33,994 bases of DNA from an uncultured Prevotellaceae bacterium. Its GTDB lineage: Bacteria; Bacteroidota; Bacteroidia; Bacteroidales; Bacteroidaceae. Below are positions 1 to 6,945 of the stretch, piece after piece. The stretch covers positions 1 to 33,994 of the forward strand of contig CAMOTI010000010.1 of assembly GCA_946625675.1 (NCBI GenBank). The letters run 5' to 3'. Both the position numbers and the translations under genes were made by a program. Positions within the stretch are counted from its first letter, which is position 1, and each line of letters starts with the position of its first letter. The notes under the pieces are model-generated. The model worked only from the letters and a program-made list of their open reading frames with translations. It was not told the DNA's origin and did no database searches.

Positions 1-213
1 GATAAGTTCTACAACATCGCCAGGTTCTGCCAGAAACACAAGCTGAAGGTGAATCTCGCTATGTTGTATCTCGTCGACGAGATGTACAAGAACGTGGGAA
101 AGCATTTCACAGTCGTTTTCGGAAAACCGATTCCGTGGCAGACTTTTACCGACAAGTCACGAACTCCGGCTCAGTGGGCACAATGGGTGCAGGACTCGGT
201 GTATGAACTGTGA
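1..213 (+). CDS. GlsA-like lysolipid O-acyltransferase, C-terminal end (partial)
   Basis: The frame is open from base 1 and ends at TGA 211-213, giving the last 70 residues of a protein whose start lies outside the window. The visible segment has a PlsC/LPLAT-like C-terminal look, including FGKPIPW followed by a short amphipathic tail, but the catalytic HX4D motif is not in the window. It is assigned mainly from context: the next gene is a hemolysin-family N-acyltransferase of the GlsB/OlsB type, and in Bacteroides the O-acyltransferase GlsA pairs with GlsB to make glycine lipids. By that model it would acylate the hydroxyl of N-(3-hydroxyacyl)glycine at the inner membrane. It could also be a 1-acylglycerol-3-phosphate acyltransferase. 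Confidence 0.6.
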   Translation, partial: DKFYNIARFCQKHKLKVNLAMLYLVDEMYKNVGKHFTVVFGKPIPWQTFTDKSRTPAQWAQWVQDSVYEL

Positions 214-316
214 AGTGTATGGTTCAAAAAAACTAAAATATAGATGATATAGAAGACTGATGGGAGCGTGTTTGGTACTCCTTCTCATGATTTTCGTCAA
301 TCACTTTTATTAAAAT

Positions 317-1390
317 ATGTTGGAAAAAGAAAATTGCGCAACAGGCGAATGTCCGGCTAACGCTCAGAAGGGTGGGCAGGTGCTGCCGCCATGGTATGGT
401 AAATACGATGATATTATACCACCAGTACCTGTGGAACTCCTGAAAGCGGAGCTTACCGAGGACAAGAAACTGCGGGGAACGAACCGAAGCAATAATGAGA
501 TATACATCTGCACTTGGCAGGATTCCCCAAATGTGGTCCGCGAAATCGGAAGACTGCGTGAAATAGTATTCAGGGCTGCCGGAGGGGGCACGGGAGAACC
601 GCTCGACCTCGACGAGTTCGACACTATGGACGACCCTTACAAGCAGCTTATCGTATGGGACCCCGAGGACGAGAAAATCATCGGTGGATACAGATATTTG
701 CTCGGTACGGACATCAAGATGGACGAACACGGAAAACCTCTCCTGGCTACAGGACATATGTTCGAGTTCAGCGACAAGTTCATGAAGGAATACATGCCCT
801 ACACCATTGAGCTGGGAAGATCTTTTGTCAGCCTCGAATACCAGTCTACGCGCACCAGCAACAAGGCTATATTCGCTCTCGACAACCTTTGGGACGGACT
901 TGGTGCGCTCACCATCATCATGCCTAACGTCAAGTATTTCTTCGGAAAGATGACGATGTACCCGTCTTACAACCGGCGCTGCAGAGATATGATTCTCTTT
1001 TTCCTCAAGAAGCATTTCGAAGACAAGGAGAAGCTCATCATACCGGAAGTTCCGCTTGAGCTCGAGCACGACCCGAAGGAGTTTGAAGCCATCTTCACTG
1101 AGGATAACTTCAAGGACGACTACAAGATTCTCAACCGCGAGGTGCGCAAGTACGGGCTCAACATACCGCCGCTCGTCAATGCATACATGAGTCTCTCGCC
1201 TACGATGAAACTCTTCGGTACGGCCATCAACTACGGATTCGGAGACGTTGAGGAGACGGGTATACTCATCACCATCGACGAAATCATCGACGACAAGTAT
1301 GTTCGCCACATCGAGTCCTTTGCAAAAGAGCATCCAGAACTCATCAAAATCACATCTGGGGCCAACATCGTCATCAGCGACAAGGAATAG
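317..1390 (+). CDS. GlsB-like N-acyltransferase (hemolysin-family GNAT)
   Basis: This 357-residue protein belongs to the putative hemolysin / OlsB-like GNAT group. Roughly residues 60-200 hold the acyltransferase fold, with segments such as REIVFRAAGGG, DPYKQLIVWDPE, IIGGYRYLLG and ELGRSFV matching the family pattern. In Bacteroides thetaiotaomicron the homologous glsB product transfers a 3-hydroxyacyl group from ACP to glycine, the first step of glycine-lipid synthesis. The gene follows the GlsA-like end by 103 bp on the same strand, and a strong terminator sits 33 bp after its stop, so the two probably share a transcript. The amino-acid acceptor (glycine, ornithine or other) cannot be read from the sequence. 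The N-terminal stretch of about 40 residues is polar and poorly recognisable. Confidence 0.75.
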   Translation: MLEKENCATGECPANAQKGGQVLPPWYGKYDDIIPPVPVELLKAELTEDKKLRGTNRSNNEIYICTWQDSPNVVREIGRLREIVFRAAGGGTGEPLDLDEFDTMDDPYKQLIVWDPEDEKIIGGYRYLLGTDIKMDEHGKPLLATGHMFEFSDKFMKEYMPYTIELGRSFVSLEYQSTRTSNKAIFALDNLWDGLGALTIIMPNVKYFFGKMTMYPSYNRRCRDMILFFLKKHFEDKEKLIIPEVPLELEHDPKEFEAIFTEDNFKDDYKILNREVRKYGLNIPPLVNAYMSLSPTMKLFGTAINYGFGDVEETGILITIDEIIDDKYVRHIESFAKEHPELIKITSGANIVISDKE

Positions 1391-1423
1391 AATTGATGGT
1401 TATACCAAGGAAATATAAGAAAA

Positions 1424-1453
1424 AAACTTCCACATTAAAAGTGGAAGTTTTTT
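1424..1453 (+). terminator. Rho-independent terminator after the acyltransferase pair
   Basis: A perfect 10-bp stem, AAACTTCCAC (1424-1433) and GTGGAAGTTT (1441-1450), has a 7-base loop and runs into a T tract. It is followed by two further tandem copies of a GTGAAGTTTTTT unit up to about 1482, so the T-rich 3' arm is repeated three times. Confidence 0.85.
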
Positions 1454-1545
1454 GTGAAGTTTTTTGTGAAGTTTTTTGTGAATTATCACAGCCATTCACG
1501 ATAGAGATTTTTATGTGCTCTTTTCATCCGCATGGATAAACCTCA

Positions 1546-1607
1546 ATTTTCGTGCAAGCGAATACAGAGCCAAGCTTGCTTGGGCTATGTTGAGCGCAGC
1601 CGAAAAT
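1546..1607 (+). repeat. F4 structured element, 62 bp, + orientation
   Basis: It begins ATTTTCG and ends CGAAAAT, a perfect 7-bp inverted terminus. Inside are a second short stem (GCG/CGC) and an apical hairpin around CAAGCTTGCTTG. It is nearly identical, with 3 differences that I count, to the reverse complement of 28900-28961. It has the same length and core as 33929-33990, whose termini differ but are also self-complementary. Confidence 0.8.
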
Positions 1608-1702
1608 CATGTCAATAAACCTCAAATCTCAAACCTCAAATATCCACGCCCCCCGTCCGGATGGCTAATAAACCTCAAACTTCAAATCTCAAACCTCAAA
1701 CT

Positions 1703-3022
1703 TTATATTGTCGGTATCGACTCACCGTTGATTTTCCTATATAGGTCAAGCGCGAACACGTCGGTCATACCCGACACATAGTCCACTACAGACATCAGCC
1801 GGTCGTAAGCTGACTCTGCGTGGACATCATATTGAGGTGATACACGGTTGAGAAGCAGACGTGAATAAGCTTTCTCTGGGGTCATGGCGGCCTCCACGAA
1901 CAGGTCCAGAAGTTCGGAGATAATCTTGTAGCCCGACAACTCGATGTCAACCACGTTCTTGTTCTTGTAAATCTTCTTTATAGAGACCTCCTCGCATTTG
2001 CGGTAGGCATCACGAACCGGCTCCGACACATGCTTGATGAGAGAGCCTTCGAAATCACCGCGCAGTATCGACTCTTCATTCTCTGTGAACACACGGACAC
2101 ACTCGCGCTCCAGAACGCCGATAGCGCATGAGCGAAGATAGGCTATCTGCTCATTTATGTCGTCCACTTGAGCCATCACCGTCTCCATATGCGCGTGTTT
2201 CGACACGTCGTTAAAACCCATCAGCAAATGCTTTGTCTCATCTGTGCTCAGGATGCCAAGCTTGTGGGCATCCTCGATGTCCATCACCTCATAGCAGATG
2301 TCGTCGGCGGCCTCTACAAGGTAGACCAACGGATAACGGCACCAACGGTCGGCTCTCAGCTCTTGAATGCCTAAGTCCGACGCAATCTTGCGGTAGGTGG
2401 CTTCCTCACTCTGGAAAAAACCGAATTTCTGTTTCTTGCCGGCTAACGACGAGGAATAAGGATATTTCACGATGGACGCCAGGGTGGAGTAGGTCATCAC
2501 GAAGCCGCCAGGACGACGGCCTTTGAACTGATGGGTGAGTATACGGAATGCGTTCGCGTTGCCGTCGAAGTGGATCAGGTCGTTCCATTCCTGCTCGCTC
2601 AGCAACGACTGCCATTTCCTCCCGGCACCTTCACTGAAATAGGTGGCGATGGACTGCTCGCCAGAGTGACCAAACGGGGGATTGCCCAAGTCGTGGGCCA
2701 GACAGGCGGCACTAACGATGCTCCCGCATTCGCTCATGTGAGAACTCGATAAGTCGGGATGAAACGTCAACAGAATCCGCGACACGTCGTCACCCAACGA
2801 TCGGCCCAGACTCGCTACTTCTAACGAGTGGGTCAGACGGTTGTGGACAAAGATGCTGCCAGGCAAAGGAAACACCTGAGTCTTGTTCTGCAGACGACGG
2901 AATGGGGCGGAGAATATCAGACGGTCATAGTCGCGACGGAATTCCGTGCGGTCGTCACGCCGTTTGTAGTGGCTGTCCTCCTGACCCAGCCGCTTGTTGG
3001 ATATGAGTTGGCTCCAGTTCAT
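1703..3022 (-). CDS. dgt: Deoxyguanosinetriphosphate triphosphohydrolase (dGTPase)
   Basis: This 439-residue HD-domain enzyme hydrolyses dGTP to deoxyguanosine and triphosphate in the cytoplasm, limiting the dNTP pool. The N-terminal block with RRDDRTEFRRDYDRLIFSAP and FRRLQNKTQVFP is characteristic of dGTPases. Metal ligands are visible as H65 in NRLTHSLEV and the HD pair H110-D111 in CLAHDLGNPPFGHSGE. The later EAADDICYEVMDIEDAHK motif supplies the third HD-type aspartate region. Length is normal for the shorter bacterial dGTPases. It is divergent from dut, and a shared promoter region suggests paired control of nucleotide-pool sanitation. ATG 3020-3022 begins MNWSQL, a family-typical start. 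Confidence 0.93.
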   Translation of the reverse strand: MNWSQLISNKRLGQEDSHYKRRDDRTEFRRDYDRLIFSAPFRRLQNKTQVFPLPGSIFVHNRLTHSLEVASLGRSLGDDVSRILLTFHPDLSSSHMSECGSIVSAACLAHDLGNPPFGHSGEQSIATYFSEGAGRKWQSLLSEQEWNDLIHFDGNANAFRILTHQFKGRRPGGFVMTYSTLASIVKYPYSSSLAGKKQKFGFFQSEEATYRKIASDLGIQELRADRWCRYPLVYLVEAADDICYEVMDIEDAHKLGILSTDETKHLLMGFNDVSKHAHMETVMAQVDDINEQIAYLRSCAIGVLERECVRVFTENEESILRGDFEGSLIKHVSEPVRDAYRKCEEVSIKKIYKNKNVVDIELSGYKIISELLDLFVEAAMTPEKAYSRLLLNRVSPQYDVHAESAYDRLMSVVDYVSGMTDVFALDLYRKINGESIPTI

Positions 3023-3055
3023 TTCTCTTTTATATTAAAAAAAGTAAATTTACTG

Positions 3056-3087
3056 CAAAAATACATAAAACCCGTGAAAAACTCAAA
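3056..3087 (-). promoter_or_regulatory. Putative dgt promoter
   Basis: On the minus strand TATTTTTG (3056-3063) matches the Bacteroidetes -7 consensus TAnnTTTG. A TTTG (3084-3087) lies 20 bases upstream, close to the usual 19. It is 34 bp from the dgt start. Confidence 0.55.
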
Positions 3088-3105
3088 TATTTGCGATTTT
3101 ATTCG

Positions 3106-3113
3106 TAATTTTG
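3106..3113 (+). promoter_or_regulatory. Putative dut -7 promoter element
   Basis: TAATTTTG matches the Bacteroidetes -7 box on the plus strand. No TTTG is correctly spaced upstream, so only the -7 element is called. It would give a leader of about 145 nt containing the heptamer tract. Confidence 0.45.
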
Positions 3114-3182
3114 CATTTTAATTGTGTGATTTTTTTCATTCAGCTATAAACATTACAACTCTTAAATAAAACAGAGCAACAG

Positions 3183-3254
3183 AGCAACTTCACTCTCAAC
3201 TCTCAACTAGCAGAGTAACTCTGCTCTAAACTCTCAACTCTAAACTCTCAACTT
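3183..3254 (+). repeat. CTCAACT heptamer tract in dut leader
   Basis: Imperfect tandem copies of ACTCTCA/CTCAACT fill the bases before the dut ATG, including an internal mirrored AGCAGAGTAACTCTGCT hairpin-like stretch. Apart from that stretch the tract is G-poor, and no Shine-Dalgarno sequence is present. Confidence 0.75.
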
Positions 3255-3262
3255 AAAAAAAC

Positions 3263-3694
3263 ATGAACGTCAGAATCATCAACCGCTCCCATCATAAATT
3301 GCCAGCATACGAGACTGAGCAGTCTGCAGGAATGGACCTGCGTGCCAATCTTGATGAGCCTGTCACACTGGCACCCTTGCAGCGTTGCCTTGTGCCAACG
3401 GGACTTTTCATCTCCCTTCCGAATGGTTATGAGGCACAGGTGAGGCCACGTAGCGGACTTGCCATCAAGAAAGGGATCACTGTGCTGAACGCACCGGGAA
3501 CAATCGATGCCGACTACAGAGGCGAAATCTGTGTCATTCTCGTCAATTTGTCCCAAGAACCGTTTGTCATCAACGATGGAGAAAGGGTAGCGCAGATGGT
3601 TGTGACCAGACACGAGCAGGTGGAATGGACAGAGGTGGAAATCCTCGACGACACCGAGCGTGGCGCTGGTGGATTCGGACATACCGGTGTGTGA
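3263..3694 (+). CDS. dut: dUTP diphosphatase (dUTPase)
   Basis: This 143-residue trimeric dUTPase converts dUTP to dUMP and diphosphate, keeping uracil out of DNA and supplying dTMP synthesis. All five family motifs are present in order: AGMDLRA (22-28), PRSGLA (62-67), [10 protein letters not shown] (79-88), GERVAQMV (106-113) and [10 protein letters not shown] (133-142). The last is the glycine-rich C-terminal arm, with G-F-G as expected. Length matches bacterial dUTPases. It is divergent from dgt and followed, after an F2 repeat, by the TPR-DUF4292-EnvC block, an order I recall as common in Bacteroidales. Confidence 0.96.
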   Translation: MNVRIINRSHHKLPAYETEQSAGMDLRANLDEPVTLAPLQRCLVPTGLFISLPNGYEAQVRPRSGLAIKKGITVLNAPGTIDADYRGEICVILVNLSQEPFVINDGERVAQMVVTRHEQVEWTEVEILDDTERGAGGFGHTGV

Positions 3695-3797
3695 GTAAAT
3701 CGGAAATCCGTGTTTGAAAGAATCTTTTAAATCTTCCCAATTGTAAATCTCCGGCGTGTAGGTCTTTTGTCGTTTGCACCCTGTCGAAGCCCGTCTA

Positions 3798-3856
3798 CAC
3801 TGGGGGGTGTGGACGTCCTCGTCCGCACTATTTATTGGCCGGAGAAGCACGGCCTT
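3798..3856 (+). repeat. F2 double-hairpin repeat, copy a (diverged)
   Basis: It contains CACTGGGG, the hairpin GGACGTCCTCGTCC and a second, degraded hairpin GGCCGGAGAAGCACGGCC. It lies between dut and the TPR gene and differs from the other copies in the linker. Confidence 0.75.
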
Positions 3857-3957
3857 AGCTAACAACATAACAATTCTATCCATAATTACCTATTTGTAAA
3901 GATGATTAGATTAGTAGCGTTTGTGGAGATCTGTGAGATTTTAACTAAAAGTAAACG

Positions 3958-5703
3958 ATGAGAGCAATACTGAAATACTACGTTTTGGCAATCCTGGCCG
4001 CTACAGCGGCTCTGGCGAATGCTCAAGAACCCGCCGACAGCCTGCAGGCTGCTGTCAGGGAGAAGGCTGATGCTTTCTTCTTCGACGGCGTGAGCAAAAG
4101 GCTGGCAGGAAATCATGCCGAGGCGTTTCAACTATATCTCCACACGATCGACATCTGCCCAAAGCATGTGGGAGCTAACTACGACATTTCGTCTTATTAT
4201 CACCTCATGGGAGAGGACAGCCTCGCCATGCGCTCGCTGCAGACAGCGGCGGAGGCCGACCCCAACAACTACTGGGTGAGGCAGGCACTCGTGCAGCTCT
4301 ATGTCAGCGAGGACAAGACCGACAATGCCATACGGGAACTCGAGGGACTGGCTAAGGCTTATCCCAACAACAGCCAGCTGCTCTTCATGCTCGAGGAACT
4401 CTACCTCAAGAAGGAGGATTACGCTAAAACCATCGAGACGCTCGACAGAATTGAGCTCCTCGAGGGAAAAAACAAAGATATCTCTACTGAGAAATTCCGA
4501 ATTTACTCGCTGATGAAGGACGAGCAGAAGGCGTTTGCTGAGATGAGAGAGCTCGCGGAGGAATATCCCAACGACCTGCGGTACCAAGTCCTCATTGGAG
4601 ATTTCTATCTCGACGAGGGAAAATTCGATGAGGCGATGAAGGTGTATAGCCAGATTCAGCAGACCGACCCTTATAACATCAACCTCCTCATGTCGCTCGC
4701 AAAATATTATGAGCAGACCAACCAGCAGCAGCTCTATATAGACAATCTCACGAAGATTGTCACGAATGAGGCACTGCCCGACGACACTCGGCTCAAACTC
4801 ATGCAGGGGATTGCCGCACAGAATCTCTTCGGACAGGTCAACGACACCACCAAAGTGACTGGACTGTTCGACAAAATCATGGAACTGCCGCAGGAAACAA
4901 CCGACATGGGTGAACTCTATGCCAGATACCTCGTCTCAAGCGATATGTCAAAGCAGAAAATCAAGCCGGTACTCTACAAAATTCTCGATATCGACCCGGA
5001 GGCTGACATCGCACGAAACCAGCTGCTGCTCTATGCCATCGAGGAGGACAACGACGAAGACGTCATGCGACTGTGTAAGACCGCTGTAGACTATGCGTCA
5101 AAAAATCCGATGTACTACTACTATCTCAGTGTGTGCCATCTCAGACATTCCGACTATCAGGAGGCCATCGACGCCAACCGCAAGGGACTGCAATGCCTCG
5201 AGGACGACAGCAACATCGACATGATTGTTAATATGTACACCATCATGGGCGACTGCCACCACAGGCTGGGCAACAACCAGATGGCGTTCGAATGTTATGA
5301 CTCTTGTCTTCTCTATCGGCCCGACGACGCGCTCGTACTCAACAACTACGCATACTATCTCGCGCTTGAAAACCGACAGCTCGACAAGGCGGAGAAGATG
5401 GCGGCAAAGGCAATACAGCTGACAAAGGACAAGCCCAACATCAACTATGTGGACACCTACGCCTGGGTCCTCTTCATGCTCAGCCGCTACGAAGAAGCAA
5501 AAAAATATATCGACCAGGGGATCGAGATGACGGGCGGAAAGCCATCTAAGAACGACGCCACGCTGCTCGAGCATGCTGGCGACATCTACTTCAAGTGTGG
5601 CGACAGAAGCCAGGCTGTCAAGTTCTGGCAGCAGGCCAAGACGCTCGGATCAAGCTCAAAACTCCTGGAAAAGAAAATTAAAAAGCGAAAATATATCGAG
5701 TGA
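3958..5703 (+). CDS. Secreted tetratricopeptide-repeat protein
   Basis: The 581-residue protein starts with a clear signal peptide (MRAILKYYVLAILAATAALA, cleavage probably before the Q-E at 23-24). It is otherwise mostly TPR repeats, such as GANYDISSYYHLMGEDSLAM near residue 62, DNAIRELEGLAKAYPNN near 122, PNDLRYQVLIGDFYLDEGKF, and later ALVLNNYAYYLALENRQLD near 460. It is expected in the periplasm or attached to the outer membrane as a protein-interaction scaffold. It leads a same-strand series with a DUF4292 lipoprotein and an EnvC-like activator, which points to envelope assembly or cell-wall remodelling. No enzymatic domain is visible. The precise partner is unknown. Confidence 0.85.
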   Translation: MRAILKYYVLAILAATAALANAQEPADSLQAAVREKADAFFFDGVSKRLAGNHAEAFQLYLHTIDICPKHVGANYDISSYYHLMGEDSLAMRSLQTAAEADPNNYWVRQALVQLYVSEDKTDNAIRELEGLAKAYPNNSQLLFMLEELYLKKEDYAKTIETLDRIELLEGKNKDISTEKFRIYSLMKDEQKAFAEMRELAEEYPNDLRYQVLIGDFYLDEGKFDEAMKVYSQIQQTDPYNINLLMSLAKYYEQTNQQQLYIDNLTKIVTNEALPDDTRLKLMQGIAAQNLFGQVNDTTKVTGLFDKIMELPQETTDMGELYARYLVSSDMSKQKIKPVLYKILDIDPEADIARNQLLLYAIEEDNDEDVMRLCKTAVDYASKNPMYYYYLSVCHLRHSDYQEAIDANRKGLQCLEDDSNIDMIVNMYTIMGDCHHRLGNNQMAFECYDSCLLYRPDDALVLNNYAYYLALENRQLDKAEKMAAKAIQLTKDKPNINYVDTYAWVLFMLSRYEEAKKYIDQGIEMTGGKPSKNDATLLEHAGDIYFKCGDRSQAVKFWQQAKTLGSSSKLLEKKIKKRKYIE

Positions 5704-5754
5704 CTAAGCTCTTCTTTTTTACTTCCTTTTCTAAAAATGTTTAGTAAGGTGTAA

Positions 5755-5835
5755 ATTATAAAAAATAGTAAATAAAAAAATAAATTGTAAATAATAAAAT
5801 AAATAGTAAATAGTCAATCGTTAAATAGTAAATCC
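5755..5835 (+). repeat. AAATAGT/AATAGTAAATAG tract before the DUF4292 gene
   Basis: An AT-rich tandem tract made of AAATAGTAAATAGTCAATCG-type units reaches to within 3 bases of the next ATG. The same unit recurs near 19887, 23714, 25145 and 26738, always in this orientation. Confidence 0.7.
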
Positions 5836-5837
5836 AA

Positions 5838-6707
5838 ATGGTGAACATCAAGACTCTTTTAATGTTGTTTATCCTCACCGGGGTGGTGAATGTGGCTTGT
5901 GGCAGCCAGAAAACTGCTGTCAAGAACGACACGCTGCCGACTAACACCAGCGGTGCGTTCAGCCAGAACGAATATTTCAAAATAATCAATTCAAACAGGT
6001 CTAAGGAAAATTTTCTTACCGCTAAAATCAAATGTGAGGTCAGCATGGACGGCAAGAGCATCAGCACTTCCGGACAACTCCGTATGAAGAAGGACGACGT
6101 CATTCAGATTTCGCTCCTCGACCCGCTTGTGGGATTGATGGAGGTCATCCGTATAGAGTTCACCAAGGACATGATGCTCATGGTCGACAGATACAACAAG
6201 AAATATATCTATGTCCCATATGACGAGGTGGATTTCCTTAAGAAGTGCGACATCGACTTCATCGCGCTCGAGAACCTCTTCTGGAACCATATCTTCGTAC
6301 CGGCCAAGACGGAGCCGGAAGCTTCAGACTTTACCTACGAAAAGGCGGACGGCACTCAGCCGGATGCTCAAAACGACGTCAACCTGAAATTCGTTGATGA
6401 GCACCTCACTTATTGCTTCAACACCTCCCAGGCTGTGAAACGGCTCGTCCAGACGGTCATCACCGGTAACAGGGACAAGGACTCCAAGTTCGCTTTCTCA
6501 TACGCCGACTTCCAGCCGTTCCACGGGACGGAGTTCCCCAACCAGATGGTCATGTCGTTTATCATGGGAAGCAAGAACGCGGCTCTCTCTTTCACCCTAT
6601 CTTCTGTCAAGAACAAGTCGGGATGGGAGACGCGTACCAAAATCCCTACCAAATACTCCAAAGAGGACCCCGAGCGCATCTTCCGCTCTCTCATGGGAAG
6701 AAACTGA
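5838..6707 (+). CDS. DUF4292 family lipoprotein
   Basis: The 289-residue protein opens with a hydrophobic leader and a cysteine at residue 21 (TGVVNVACGS), consistent with a lipoprotein signal, although the -3 residue (N) is not ideal. The body matches what I know of DUF4292 (LolA/LppX-like beta fold): ENFLTAKIKCEVSMDGKSI, MKKDDVIQISLLDPLVGLMEV, MVDRYNKKYIYVPYDEV and later FSYADFQPFHGTEFPNQM. Such proteins probably handle lipids or lipoproteins in the periplasm, but no function is proven. It sits between the TPR gene and the EnvC-like gene, an arrangement that suggests a common envelope role. ATG 5838 is chosen because it opens the signal sequence. Confidence 0.8.
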   Translation: MVNIKTLLMLFILTGVVNVACGSQKTAVKNDTLPTNTSGAFSQNEYFKIINSNRSKENFLTAKIKCEVSMDGKSISTSGQLRMKKDDVIQISLLDPLVGLMEVIRIEFTKDMMLMVDRYNKKYIYVPYDEVDFLKKCDIDFIALENLFWNHIFVPAKTEPEASDFTYEKADGTQPDAQNDVNLKFVDEHLTYCFNTSQAVKRLVQTVITGNRDKDSKFAFSYADFQPFHGTEFPNQMVMSFIMGSKNAALSFTLSSVKNKSGWETRTKIPTKYSKEDPERIFRSLMGRN

Positions 6708-6717
6708 TTGCTCTGCC

Positions 6718-6750
6718 AGTAGAGACGCCCCGTGGGGCGTCTTCAAACTC
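6718..6750 (+). repeat. F1 hairpin repeat, copy 1
   Basis: AGTAGAG is followed by a 20-bp perfect palindrome (6723-6742, ACGCCCC/GGGGCGT core with central GT) and TTCAAACT. It lies 10 bp after the DUF4292 stop and forms a doublet with the copy at 6793. Confidence 0.9.
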
Positions 6751-6792
6751 GGCCTCATCTGCTGTAGGGACTTATTCATGTATGTCCGTTCC

Positions 6793-6825
6793 AGTAGAGA
6801 CGCCCCGTGGGGCGTCTTGTAACTA
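6793..6825 (+). repeat. F1 hairpin repeat, copy 2
   Basis: Same palindrome as copy 1, followed by TTGTAACTA. The linker between copies carries CTGTAGGGACTTATTCATG, also recognisable in other F1 flanks. Confidence 0.9.
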
Positions 6826-6945
6826 CCCTCATTCGATAATGTCCTGATAGAGACCTCCATGGTACATGGCGTCTCCTCTGAAACGGTAAACCACCCATCA
6901 CCGAAACTCCCTTTCTTGAAACTCATTATACATTTCCACAACCAT

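Larger units (their letters stand above)
1391..1702. other. Intergenic region with terminator, F4 element and heptamer tracts
   Basis: Between the convergent acyltransferase and dgt genes lie the terminator, a 62-bp F4 element, two CTCAAAT/CTCAAAC tracts (about 1619-1642 and 1671-1702) and an F5 CCGGATGGC motif near 1656. I see no credible coding sequence here. Confidence 0.7.

Noticed and set aside
233-1333. 366-residue minus-strand frame opposite the GlsB-like gene
   Set aside because: It is antisense to a well-supported gene and looks like no known protein; long antisense frames are common with this codon usage.
1515-1781. Possible 88-residue gene between the acyltransferase and dgt
   Set aside because: It is made of the F4 element and CTCAAA tracts and overlaps the dgt end.
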